From the NCBI GenBank assembly GCA_010015655.1, contig ML976667.1, forward strand, positions 174,048 to 238,047: a DNA stretch of 64,000 bases, given 5' to 3'. Below the pieces are notes generated by a model. That model saw only the letters and a list, made by a program, of their open reading frames with translations, searched no databases and was not told the origin of the DNA. Position 1 is the stretch's first letter, and each line of letters begins with the position of its first letter. Source of the stretch: Bimuria novae-zelandiae CBS 107.79. Its lineage: Eukaryota; Ascomycota; Dothideomycetes; Pleosporales; Didymosphaeriaceae. Of this stretch, positions 1 to 10,954 are shown piece by piece. A program made the position numbers and the translations under genes.

Positions 1-1590
1 AAGCAGTCAATACTCCTTTCTTGCCTAACAAGTATTCCTGCCCGAGAACCAACCCTAACTACTTACGGATTAGCTACCCGTAGGGACTTAACATAGGCTA
101 ACTTACAACGCAAGTACAAGTTGTACTTTAACTTCTTATATTATAAGATTGTTTAGTATAAGGTGGAGCCTTATAATACCTATAATATAGATAAGAAGGG
201 CTTTATAATTAGTATTATAAGACGCTTAAAACAGGTGTTTAGTTAGCTTTAATAGGAGGAAAAGAAGGTCTAAATAGCGCTTTAAGATAGCTCTTAAGAG
301 TAGGTAACAATTATAGTAACTATTAGAGTAGATAGGAGTGTTTTATCGCTAGCCCTTATATACTCGTTAGCTAACTGCACACTTTAAGCCTTATAGGTAG
401 CTTAAATTAAAGCAGGAAAGTATAGTGTGTTTGTAAGCTCCTTACTAATAGGATAGACGAATAATAATATTGGATTAGCCTGATTAGAGCAGGTTTTCGA
501 CCGCGAAATAAAGTAAAAAGCACGCTTTGGCTAAGCTTAGCGCCTCCTTATACTTAATAGCCACGATAGCTACCTCTTAATAGACTTTATTAAATACTGC
601 GAGGCTTATAAAATACTGCTAGCTATGTTTCCCCTTTACTCGACCTATACACTGCAGCCTCTTAATATAGTTTACTTTAAACCTCTTAGCAGTAACTACT
701 CCGCTAAGCTTACTAATTACCTCTTTAAAACGCAAGGGTTGCTAGCTATCTAGAAGGAAGACTTCTTCCCGCTGTTCTAGGGTGCTTAGAAGTCTACGTT
801 TACAATAAAACTCGTCCTTAAGGCGTTTGAAGCCACTAGTATAGCCCCTATAAAGGCTGACGTCGTACTTAAGCGTTTCCGCAAACAGGACAACAATAAG
901 AGTGAGGCACGGCTCTCAGCCCTTTTGCCTGAGGACTGGAGGCAGATAGAGCGTCTCATACGTGCTGCAGTGAAGGATACCTCGGCGGAGACCTCGCAGA
1001 AGCTCTCCCAAACGCTACACCAACTTCAGGTTCAAAACGAGCTACTACACCATGAGAACAGCGGCCTAAGGGATACTCTCACTGCTAAGAAGCAGCGTAA
1101 GAACGCTGGCAAGCCTCTCGATTTGCAGCGCGAGGAGGAGTACCACGGTGGTGCTACTTTCTAGTCGCCCTCCAAGTTCGAGCGAGCACGTGAGCGTGAG
1201 GCAGAAAAGCAACACCAAGAGGAGCAGGAGAGACTAGCAAAGTTAAACAGAAAGGAGCTTCAAGCTGCTGCCAAGCTCCTCAAGGAGCAAGAGAAGGAGG
1301 AGCGTCGTGTGGCGAGAGAGAGAGCCAAGGAGGTGCGAGATCAGATGAAGGCCGAACAGGTGGCTGCCCGGGATGCCAGAAAAGCTGCTCAAAACACTAG
1401 GCAGGCCTCTACAATTACCCAAAGAGGCAAGCGTAAAGCTTCAAAAGCACCTCTAGCAAAGCGCAAGCCAAAACGAGCCAAGGGCGGTGCTGCAGCTCAT
1501 CCGTCGTCCCCAGAAGCTGCACCAGCACCTCCACCTAAAGTCAGCCCTCGCGGTCGCGCAATCACTCTCTCGCGAAAACTTAGATAGTAC
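1..1590 (+). pseudogene. RIP-damaged pogo/Fot1-type transposase, 3' part
   Basis: This is the downstream part of a DDE transposase of the fungal pogo/Fot1 type, cut by the window edge. From about 765 the frame reads FPLF*GA*KSTFT, where two tryptophan codons have become TAG (778-780 and 787-789). It then runs through KADVVLKRF and LPEDWRQIERLIRAAVKD to one more stop at 1162-1164. The frame then continues as a charged coiled-coil tail (EREAEKQHQEEQERL, then lysine/alanine-rich) to a stop at 1585-1587. That tail is typical of this transposase group. Bases 1-760 are AT-rich and stop-filled, while 840-1587 keeps normal composition and an almost open frame. TGG to TAG changes are what RIP produces. 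No function is expected. The right end of the element probably lies between 1600 and 1745, but its partner end is outside the window. Confidence 0.75.
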
Positions 1591-1975
1591 AACTTGTTCG
1601 TACGCCTCTACGGAGTAATTACAACAAAAAATCTCGCGATAATCGCTTTTGTAGCGCTCACAATAACCTCATCTTTGTGGTGGTGAGCATGTTGGTGTTG
1701 GTGCACGAGCCCGCGCGGTGCACGAGCCCGTCGGGCACGGTACACCCAACGAGGCAGTTACATTCGCCAAGCCCAAACTACATGTGACCTCTGGGACCTG
1801 TAAATCGCGGTCGGTTCTCGTCGATTTACTCTTGCGCCAACGGAGCTTATGTACGTTCAAACATGTCGTATCCTGGCAAGCGCAAGCGCTTCTCCGGGCG
1901 GGTATCATATACGATGGGCATGTATGGGAAGCGCATGTACGAAGCTTTTGATCGACTTTCTACACAACCTTGATA

Positions 1976-2005
1976 AGCTAGCTGACCGGGATCCTGATCA
2001 CCCGG
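1976..2005 (+). repeat. Left terminal inverted repeat of the pogo-like element
   Basis: The first 30 bases of the element are the exact reverse complement of 3801-3830. They are preceded by the TA duplication at 1974-1975. The repeat contains AGCTAGCTGACC at its outer end. Confidence 0.9.
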
Positions 2006-3800
2006 GGTAGCTGACCACCGATCAGATCTCAACACCTCTCTCTAACGCTCGTGATTTCTCAACACCCAGCCACCCAAAATGGATAATCGTGAAGCAGTCA
2101 TACAAGCAGCTATCTATAGTCTTATTACTAGTGTTTATCCTAGTTAACAGGCTACTATAAAGGCATATAATATCCCGTAATCTATACTCTTAACGCGTTT
2201 ACAAGGCGTATAGAGCAGCTAAAATAGCCACGTATACTAGTAGCAATTAACTTTATAACAGGAGGAGTTTCTTGTATAATAGATACTTAAAGAAGACGCA
2301 CGCGCTTTTCCTCCCTCGCACGCTTATACGCAAGAAATAGCGAATTAAATCCTAATAATAAAAAAGGACAAAAATCTTGTAGGCAAGTATTAGATATCCT
2401 GCTTTTTTAAGCACAACCCACGCGTCGCATCTGTTGTAGGAAGGAAGATAGAGGCTGCACGGGCTGAGTGAGCAACACAAGAGCAGATACGCGAGTTTCT
2501 TCAGCTCTACGAGAGGCTTCGCGTGGAGCTAGGTATACAGGCTAAGGATACGTGGAATATATGTCGCGGGGCAAAAGGCTAACCTTCTGCTCCTGTTGGA
2601 GTAGAATGTATTTAACCGTCACAATATAGATAAGACTGGGAAGGCTCTAGGCGTATGTGCAAACACCAGAGTACTCGTAAGCAGTTAAAAGAAGAAAGCT
2701 TACTATTAGTCTTTAAAGAATTATAAGAAGGTATTAATAATTAAGTACATATTAGCTATAGGGAAGAAACTACGCTATATAGTAATATTCAAAGGCTAAA
2801 ACTTATAACCTACTTAGTTTCCTGCAAAAGTTCTAGACTAGCTTTATACAACCTTATAGAATAGCTAGGCATTAATTGCTATAAGGGTTAAATAGTTACA
2901 TTACGGGTTTCTACCTAATATAGCTCTATTACGTAATCGCTAGAGGATATTAATCCGAAATAGCTATAATAGCTATATTAACCTAAAATTCCTATTGCTC
3001 TATAAATAGAATAAAGTTTAGCTTTTATTTATACCTTTTTATTTTTTATATATTCTACAGCCTCTAGATCTCTTTATTTTTTTAGGAGTAAAGACGTTTT
3101 ATTAAAGTTAGATTTAAAAGCTATCTTACCTAGATAATGCAGTACTTATTAAAAAGAAATATTTTATCTTTACTTACTATATAGCTAAAGAGAAAATAAT
3201 TACTAAGAGAGTTATATAAGTAAGAAAGGCTACTATAGGTATTAATCTATTAAATATTAAGTAGGTAGTTAACTTATCTTAAATAACTTAGAGGCCTATT
3301 ACGCTACTATACTAAGAATAGCCTTAATTATATACTTAGAGCTACTTTTCTATCCCTTATAGTCCTTATAATCTTTACGTAGCTTAGTAAAAGCTTTATA
3401 AGAATAAGAGAGTAAGTTATGAAACTTATTAGCTCTTTTATAAAATAAGTAAGGCAATTATATTTATAAATATATAAATAGTAAAGCTTAAAGTAAAGAA
3501 TAAAAGACACTATAGTTAACTTAAGGCTTTTAAGCCTTAATAGCTATAAAAAAAAGTTTATATAAACTTAAATTAATGCTTTATAGATATAAATATAGTT
3601 ATAATAGTAAAGTAGGCGTCTAATCTTCTAGTCTTATAAAATAATAGTTAAGTAGAAGAAAAAGAAGCTAAAAAAGTAATAATTAAAGTAGTAGTTAAAA
3701 CTCCTTAATTTTTATATATAGAGTAGTAATTATAACTAGGTTAATAAAATAAACACGATTTTTTCTGAGGGGTGGCCAATTTGGAGGGTGATCAGTAACG

Positions 3801-3830
3801 CCGGGTGATCAGGATCCCGGTCAGCTAGCT
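3801..3830 (-). repeat. Right terminal inverted repeat of the pogo-like element
   Basis: Exact reverse complement of 1976-2005, followed by TA at 3831-3832. Together the two repeats define the element's ends. Confidence 0.9.
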
Positions 3831-3832
3831 TA

Positions 3833-4328
3833 GCCAACGGCTTAGTAGTTGATGAGCAAACTGAGACATTTTCATGAAAGTCGCAATAGACTTCCATGAA
3901 ACCCGTCAGTACCTGAGAAGCGCAAAGCGCTTTACCATAAACGCGCTTTGCATATGTCCTCATGAAACCAGGGCTTGCGCTTTGCCGGCACATGACGTGG
4001 TGGTTTTGCCAGCGATACACCGATGCAGAGCTAACTCGTGGCCGTTCTTGCTGGGGATTTTGGTTACTTCAGTGGCTACGAAAAGCTTCACATCCATCGA
4101 TTGCACCTACTCAGGCAATTTACGTAATACGATGCCAATGTTATGGCTAATCGCTTTGAGACATTCGATTCGCCAAGCCTCAAGCTTCAACGTCTGGCGA
4201 GCATCTTGGTCATCAAAAATTTCCGGACGAGTCGTGCTACTCAACTCTGAGACCTTGGCGAAACAAAACACCCTATATGGTTTCTGAAGAGCAACTGTAC
4301 CGCATTAATTAACTACCCGACGGCTTCC
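3833..4328. other. No recognisable gene; flank of the pogo-like element
   Basis: Composition returns to normal here. Short open frames exist on both strands, but none resembles a known family. A stretch at about 3880-3985 shows weak inverted similarity to 1855-1945 on the other side of the transposon. This could be the divided remains of one older repeat. I do not assign a function. Confidence 0.4.
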
Positions 4329-5398
4329 TTGTGTGTTCCAGAGTCGTCGGCGCAGCGGATTGTAGATCTAGATGTCGGCTTGATCAACCCCCCTCCGCCC
4401 GCGTGCTTCCCGCTGCAGGGCGTTCAAGGATACGCCAGGCTCCAGCGGAATCAGATGATCAACTTCCAAGGTTCAGATTTTCTCGTTAAAGTCGTTGCCG
4501 GGTGCGCAACCACGAATGTACCAAATGTTGAAAAAGCGCTCAGCGCCTGCCGTACACAGAGTCTCATTATGGATCTGGCTAGCAAAAATCCTGCGCAGTT
4601 TTTATGCCAGCGTTCGCATCATGCCATACCATGGTGGGTACTAAGGGTACTTCCTCTGCGCTGCGGTACTCAACCCGTCCCTCAACGCCCGCCACAAAGT
4701 CGCTGCGCTACCGCGTCTATGTTGATGTGTAGCTAGAAGAGACTTATGGAGGCCCATGGAAGACTCTATGTTTGGTCTTTCAAGGCCGTGCTTCGGCCAG
4801 CCTCGAGCCTGCAAGCTTCCGGCAATATTAGAAAGGCTCTCCGAGTTGGACCACTTGTCTGACAATTCAAACTTCCAAGAGATCCATCGGCTTCGGCGCG
4901 ACTTTCGCGCCCTTCTTGCCAGCCTCCGGGAGTGGGAATGAGAGTCAAATTCCCAAGCACCGCATCCTCTGGTGTGGTCAAGGTCTCTGGTCACCATTAA
5001 GTGCGGACGCTCTTTGGTTCCCTAACCTGATGGTAGCGAACAGCCTGACGCATTGTTGGGCCTTTGAGATCATGGTCAGAATGCATCTCAGCACCTTGGA
5101 TCCAGTGATTTCCACAGCCAACGAAAATGATTCTCAAGACCAGGCGCATGTTGACACGGAAACAGTCGAGGAACTCTCACTCCTGACTCTAGCAGATATG
5201 ATTTGCGATAGCACTTCGTATCTTCTACAGCCAGAACTCAAGTTTCATGGACTTTGGTCTGCCTTTATGACACTCCCTACAGCATTCCGGGTTTTCCAAC
5301 AAGAGCAGGACCTGAGTGAAAGTCGGATTCAGCGTTCGCAACAAATAACAAGACTACTAGCTAGCAGAGAGGTTTACTTCCCAGTCAGTCAGTAGCAA
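4329..5398 (+). pseudogene. Decayed fungal transcription factor C-terminal region
   Basis: Three blocks in different frames resemble the C-terminal half of fungal Zn2Cys6-type regulators. The first (about 4555-4635) reads NPAQFLCQRSHHAIPW, matching the common 'FL...EW..IPW' motif. The second (about 4795-4938) is LPAILERLSELDHLSDNSN followed by an arginine-rich helix and LREWE, then a stop. The third (about 5010-5398) contains FPNLMVANSLTHCWAFEIM, ADMICDSTSYLLQPELKFHG and a terminal helix ending REVYFPVSQ. No zinc cluster is visible upstream. Frame changes between blocks could be introns, but no convincing donor and acceptor pairs join them, so I favour a truncated pseudogene. The family call rests on the order of the three motifs. 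Confidence 0.4.
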
Positions 5399-5749
5399 AA
5401 CCCATAAAATGCAAAAGGATTGTCGCCAAGCACTCCAAGAACTGCATGTGTTCCCAAACAGAACATCGACGAGGCGAAGTCTGCTCGACGCCAAGGTCGC
5501 TGCATCTTGGCTGCATCCTGCCAATGAAACAATATGCGAACAGTAATATCAGTATGGCGCACGTGTCGCGCGCTCTAACCGCTTTCTTATTCGTGTAGTC
5601 GCGGTAGTAACACCTGCTCTTTGCGGTAATGATGGCAAATTGGCAACTAGGTCTGCTCCTTGGTGTATATATATCGCGATACCAAATCTACGGTTTTCAT
5701 TCTATACCTGAACCGACCTATCTTGGCCGGTCTTTAATTGCCAACCAAC
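5399..5749. other. Upstream region of the alkaline phosphatase gene
   Basis: No gene seen. A TATATATA-like stretch lies at about 5664-5672, some 80 bp before the phosphatase start codon. It is the best candidate for a core promoter element. Confidence 0.35.
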
Positions 5750-7367
5750 ATGCAGTACTCGCTCAAACTCTTGGCCGCAGGCCTCGTCGCGCAGACTGGA
5801 TTCACTTGGGCAGTCCCACAAGCGAGGAATTTCATCTATATCGTACCTGATGGCTATGGGCAAGCATCGCAGACAATGGCACGGGATTACGTGTCGCTTC
5901 AGAGAACAGGATCGAACGAAAGTGCGCCAATTATCGAAGAGCTTGCTGGTGATCGATTGGTAAGCCAAGAAATACTCTTACATCAAGAATAGACTGCTGC
6001 AAAACCGACTTCCCTCACCGTATTATCTTTCCTGGAAGGGTATCCTGACATGAGTCTTGTGGAAAAACACTGCTAATTCAAGAAAGGTACTCGGGACAGT
6101 GCGCACCCACGCCAGCGACAACCTCATCACGGATTCGGCCGCATCCGGTACCGCCTTTGCTTGTGGCCACAAGTCCTACAATGACGCCATTTCTGTACTC
6201 CCTTCTGGTCAACCCGTCGGCTCCATCCTCGAGACTGCCAAACTCACCGGATTCAAGACCGCTCTCGTCGTCACTTCCACCATCAACCATGCCACTCCTG
6301 CTGTTTATTCTTCCCACGTCTCTCACCGCGACTCCTACGAGGCTATCGCCGCTCAGCAAATCGGGTACTCCCATCCCTTCGGGCCCGTAGTAGACATCCT
6401 CATGGGCGGCGGACGCTGCTACTTCAAGCCACAATCCGACCTAACCTCATGCCGCAGCGACGACCTTGATCTCTTTGGATTCGCCCAGGAGAAGGGGTAC
6501 CATGTTATGCAAGACCGTGCGGCCTTCGACAACTTTACCAGCGGATACGGCGCTGCGGATCTCCCGTACATCGGCCTCTTCAACGACGACCAGATGATGT
6601 ACGAAATCGACCGGTCGAAAGAGCCCGAAAAAGAGCCGTCCCTGCTTGAGATGGCAAAAGCGGCCCTCGGCAGCTTGGACAAAGCGACGACCAACAGCAC
6701 GAAGGGGTACTTCATCATGATCGAAGCCTCGCGGATCGACCACGCTGGACACGCCAATGATGCTGCTGCACACGTGCACGACACAATCATGTACAACGAC
6801 GTGCTAGCATACGTGCAGAAATGGATCGACGCGCATCCTGATACCTTTCTGATGAGCGCTGCGGACCACGAGTGCGGCGGTCTGACTACAAACGGGTTCA
6901 ATCCTACGCCGCTGGTCGACATTCAGCATTCCTACGAGTACCTCGAAGATCTGTGGAACGCGTACAACGGCACGGATAAGCGGGGTTACTTCATCTCTAC
7001 AATTCTCCCTGCCGCTGGTCTCGCTTCTGCCACGCCCCAGCAGGTCGATGCTCTACTCGCGGCGAGCAGTCCGTGGGCGCAGATGAAGGTGTTGATTGCG
7101 AAGAAGGCCGGTGTGAACTGGTCTACGGGAGGACACACGGCTACAGACGTCAATTTGCACGGGTACGCTGCCGGCGCACAGTGGCGCGAGTACAAAGGTG
7201 ATATGGCCGGTAACCACGATAACACGAAGCTACCGCGGTATATTGAGAAGGTGTTGAGATTAGACCTGGACGAGACGACGAGGAAGCTGCAGGCTGTGAA
7301 TGGGAGTTGGATTTCGGGGTTCGATGCGGCGAAGAGGTCGGTGTTTGCGAAGAGGCAATCCCACTGA
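5750..7367 (+). CDS. Secreted alkaline phosphatase
   Basis: Exons are 5750-5959 and 6087-7367, giving about 496 residues; the 127-nt intron has a GTAAG donor and a GCTAAT branch site. The start at 5750 is the first ATG and opens a signal peptide (MQYSLKLLAAGLVAQTGFTWA). The mature part has the full alkaline phosphatase (PF00245) motif set: VPDGYG with a metal-binding Asp near residue 34, TDSAASGTA with the nucleophilic Ser near residue 87, IDHAGHANDAA, SAADHECGG, and WSTGGHTATDV near the C-terminus. These bind two zinc ions and one magnesium ion and hydrolyse phosphate monoesters. No transmembrane anchor follows the signal peptide, so the enzyme is probably secreted or vacuolar and scavenges phosphate. 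It converges with the GDSL esterase gene, with only 73 bp between the stop codons. All key residues are present. Identity is secure; the exact acceptor (6086) is inferred from frame and motif continuity. Confidence 0.93.
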
Positions 7368-7440
7368 AAAGGTATTGGACGTAAGTGATGGACATACATA
7401 ATAGCTAGTAAGAAATTTTCCGAAGATGCGAAGTCTCGGA

Positions 7441-8650
7441 TTACCAGTACTTCGCCCACTTGCTGCTGCCACCCAGGACGCTGACAAATTCCCTCGCCAC
7501 CACCCGGTCTACCTGCTCACTCGGGTGCAACTCATCATACCACATAAAGCTGTCCCTATCGCTCAGCGAAATATTGCCCGCGCCGATCACATAGCCTGTG
7601 ACATTCAGCGGCGCCGTTCCATTCAGATACTCTGCCGGATTGTAGTACATATCCGTGATCAGCGCGTGGACGTCGAAATTTGCGACCTGAGCGTCCGGCC
7701 ACGTATTATTCACGCGGGTCTCAAAAGGAGTGCGATACTCATAGATAGAGTTCACGGTGTCAACTGTCTCGAGCATCCGGTAGCTGATCTCGGTGACGTT
7801 CCCGCCTGCGACGGATAGCTTGTCTTTGAAGAACTGTGTGGACTTGAGGCCGCCTTGTGAGGGAATTGCGTACTGAGGGAACAGGTTCAGCGGTGCCAGG
7901 TTCATCAGCACGAAGTAGCGTCCGCCGTTCGTGTACAGTCCGTCTATGACATCGTAAACGCAGTCGACATAGTCGCTTAGCGTCTTTCCGACGACTTGGC
8001 TGTCGGTCAGGAAAGCGTCGTTCCCGACGTCGTTGGTTCCGATCCAAACGGCGTAGACTGTATCGGCTGGCGTGCCGGTAAAAAACGCAGTACCGTTCGG
8101 AGCAGTGTATTTAGAGTCTGCAATGAAGGCGGGTAATTCGTAGCCGGCTATGTCAGGAAAGGGTGCATTGATTGTGGACCACGTGCGAGGAGTAATGTTA
8201 TTAGAGCACACGGCACCGCTGACAGCGTAGTTGTAGAGGGTGCTGTTGCTGTAGATGGAAGCGTAGCGTGGCCAGACCAGCCCGCCGGTGGACGTTTTGT
8301 AACCCTGCAATCACCTTCAGTTTGTTTCAAAGCGCTTCGGATTCCCATGATTGCTGGTAAGCGACTGATGAGCAAGGTGTTTCCTGGTCCCCAGCGACGC
8401 AAAATTATCGTTCCTGGTGCTCGTTGAAAGGAAGAATCGTAAAACTTACCACACCCGCATTCCACCCCACCGGTGGCGGAGAACCATTATGGCCGCCAAA
8501 GTATCCAAGTCTATTCTCGTCTGTATAGCTGTCCCCGAATGTCACAATTGTTTTGAAATCTTGCGCTTGCCATCCTGTTGTATATTGGCCCATGCAGGCA
8601 GCACTAAACAGGCTTAACAGCAGCGAAGAGCGCATGTTAGCGATACGCAT
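7441..8650 (-). CDS. Secreted GDSL/SGNH esterase (CE16-like)
   Basis: Exons are complement(8450-8650) and complement(7441-8304), about 354 residues, with a phase-0 intron (donor GTAAGTTTT, acceptor TTGCAG). A hydrophobic leader (RSSLLLSLFSAACMG) indicates secretion. The start could be 8650 or the in-frame ATG at 8635; both precede the leader. Block I is TFGDSYTDE with the nucleophilic Ser near residue 41, block III is GTNDVGND, and block V is DELHPSE with the catalytic Asp and His. This order and the spacing to the C-terminus fit fungal acetylesterases of carbohydrate esterase family 16, which remove acetyl groups from hemicellulose oligosaccharides. Several N-x-S/T sites suggest glycosylation. 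Family membership is clear; the precise substrate is inferred. Confidence 0.88.
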
Positions 8651-10241
8651 GTCAACCTCGGCGACTGTACAAGCCGTAAATGATAGTCGAGCACAAGGCG
8701 AAGTAAGAACAGTGTTGGGACTGGGAAGATGGTACAGTCGAGAAGCACTGTGGAGGTATATGTACTATACCCGGTGGCGGAACCGTACTGCTTAGATTGT
8801 CAATCCCTCTTTCCGACATCTCCACTTCAACGTAGTGAGGTCAGTAGTTTGCGGAGATGCAGCGGGGTTGCCCGATTGGGTAGCACCGTAACGCGATCTG
8901 GTCTGGCGGTTTGCGGCATCAGCCTAAAATGCTCGTGCACGGAATTATTGAGGAACAAAGTTGTGTTCGGGACAAACTGGAGTGCTGGAAAAATTGTAAG
9001 ATGCCTGGACACGGCATTTTTAGGATGGGAAATTCTCCGGGGAAAATGCAGTGTCAGCGGGCGTAGCTACCGAGCCAAGTACGCCTCTGCCGATCAGGAA
9101 CTTTGTGGAGGAGCTCGCCTTGAGAAGTTCACATGACAATTCCCCACGGAAGTTGTTACTGCTACTGAGCAACTAGTGAACTGTCCTACACAGATTTTGG
9201 TAGAATGGTATCGGACAACTCTGTTGCCGCGTCTTCTGTCAGCTCATACATTGTCGACAGCTGTGAGTTGAACCGTAAGACGATCCCTTCCCCAAGGCAA
9301 AAGCAGAAGAGACGTTCAAGGCCAAAAATGTTCGAATCTGTGGTACATCGGCTAATCATTGATGGCAGGCCGGTGCCTCCCGCGGGGCGCTCGTGCGCAT
9401 GCGTTCCTCCGTACTAGGGCGCTGGACGATCCGTGAAGGGCACGGCCTTGTGTGGTATCGTCCGATGGCGGCGGCCCCGGAACGCCTCCGACAGATCGTG
9501 AATATGTGTGTAGTAACAGGTCGTTCCAATGACCAGCCGCACAGAACAGCGATGCCAAACGATACTGGCAGTAAACAGTTGCAAGCTTGAAGCGCGGCAA
9601 GCTACTATAGCGCACCATGCCACGTAATTAATTGAGAGCTCACGTGCCTGTTGGTGGGTGCGGTGGTAGGGCTGTTCCCGCTTCCCCGTGGCAGGTCCTG
9701 GGTTAACATCGAGTCAGGTCATCTCGATTTGTGGATCGTTATCACTGCTCACGTGTGTTTTATGCAAGTTCGACCGCATTCGATGCTGGTCTCAATAGTC
9801 TAACGGGACCTAGGACAAAGGTACCATACGGCATCTTCGTAGATGTATATCGCTGCCAGCCAGTTCTTTGAGTCGTAAGACTTGGGTCAGGTCAACCTAA
9901 CAACGCGAGTCCGGCGACCATGTTCAGAATCCAGATGCATCGTGATGTCCGTTGGCGGTACGTTCAACGCCAGGTCTGGGCGACACGCTATGGGGCCCAT
10001 TGCTTCGCGCTGGTGCTGTTCGGTACCGTCCAGTCGGTGACGAAGGCGTGCAAGACGCCTGGAGCGTCCAATAAAGAAACGCTTGTTGTTCCTTTCGCAG
10101 GAATAGCCTTTCGTGCATGTCGGAGGGGGTCCTGGTGTGTTGTTGGTGCTGCTGCACTGGAAAGAGGGAGGCAGCTTTAAAATTCGGGAACCCTAATTTA
10201 GTATTTTTCAGTCGGAACCCCCTCCCCCCCCCCCAAACAAA
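8651..10241. other. Gene-poor region, nothing recognised
   Basis: Short open frames occur on both strands, but none has a recognisable motif, splice pattern or signal peptide. The first 200 bases probably contain the promoter of the GDSL esterase. The remainder shows no repeat that I can relate to other parts of the window. Confidence 0.4.
10218..10234. repeat. Short poly-C tract
   Basis: Five C, one T, then eleven C in a row. A simple-sequence tract with no assigned role. Confidence 0.8.
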
Positions 10242-10420
10242 TATGAACAGACGTCCTTATGCGCTTTGCCAAACCCTCGGCTCTTCTCGCTGTGAATATC
10301 AACCCCTTTACTCCAAATCCACGACGATGTGCACGACGATGTGGCGGCGAATAGCGCAGACCGTCCGGATGTATAGCCACATCTTGGCCACGATCGTCGT
10401 CCTGTCTCTCTCTTTCAGCG

Positions 10421-10863
10421 GCTGATGTCGATGCCCGATCATGTTTCGTGGACGTCTATGGCAAGAATCTGCGCTTCTTCTTTACGGCTGGCGTTGACCA
10501 GATAGCACCTGCATGTTTGCGCATAACCTCAGGTTGTGCCTTCCTCGAGGCTCTTGCCACGGTTCGGCGGAAGGCCGCTTCCGAAAACGGCACCTGCGAC
10601 TGCTAGCAATATCACCACCAATTTTTTACTCGCCAGGTCCTCTCTGTCTTGTCGCAAGTTTTCGAAGCTGGTGAACGGATGAGTCGCCTGTGGATGGCAC
10701 GGCTGCAAAGAGCGAAACCCTGGAGGTTCAACATCGCTGATCCAGAGGAAGGTATGTCAGAGAGTGGAGGTGTAGATTATGGCGAGCGTTTTACTCTGGA
10801 ATGCTAACAATGACTCAGGCTACACCCGGGTCGCTGCCACTACCTTGATACCCGACGATTGAC
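10421..10863 (+). pseudogene. Possible gene remnant with one well-formed intron
   Basis: A frame reads ARSCFVDVYGKNLRFFFTAG through VRRKAASENGTCDC to a TAG, then on in the same frame as QVLSVLSQVFEAGERMSRLW to a donor at about 10750. The following intron is textbook (GTATGT donor, TGCTAAC branch, TCAG acceptor before 10820). The reading then ends GYTRVAATTLIPDD with a stop at 10861-10863. No start or upstream exon could be settled, and I do not recognise the family. The opposite strand also carries a long open stretch over 10540-10755 with a hydrophobic segment (VVILLAVAGAVFG), so the coding strand is not certain. It could be a decayed gene or a chance open frame. Confidence 0.25.
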
Positions 10864-10954
10864 GGCTACGGGAGGCTGTCGTCAGCTCTTCCGGCCCCAG
10901 GCGACGTAACTATCATCTCGTCAACGATTGCGACGACACCAGTCGCGGAACAAC

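Larger units (their letters stand above)
1976..3830 (+). mobile_element. Complete pogo-like DNA transposon copy, RIP-inactivated
   Basis: A 1855-bp element is bounded by inverted repeats that match perfectly over 30 bp (1976-2005 and 3801-3830). Similarity continues inward at about 10 of 13 positions. Each end is flanked by TA (1974-1975 and 3831-3832), the target duplication expected for the Tc1/mariner/pogo superfamily. The transposase would start at 2080 (MDNREAVIQAAI, the usual start of Fot1-like proteins). A helix-turn-helix region, PSHAYTQEIAN, NPRVASVVGRKIEAARAE (about 2405-2470), ETG-like KTGKALGVCANTRVL (about 2630-2680) and a C-terminal KIITKRVI segment near 3200 can still be read. 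These sit among dozens of stops, mostly TAA and TAG. The copy cannot encode a protein. Composition is strongly AT-rich except around 2280-2580. Confidence 0.85.
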
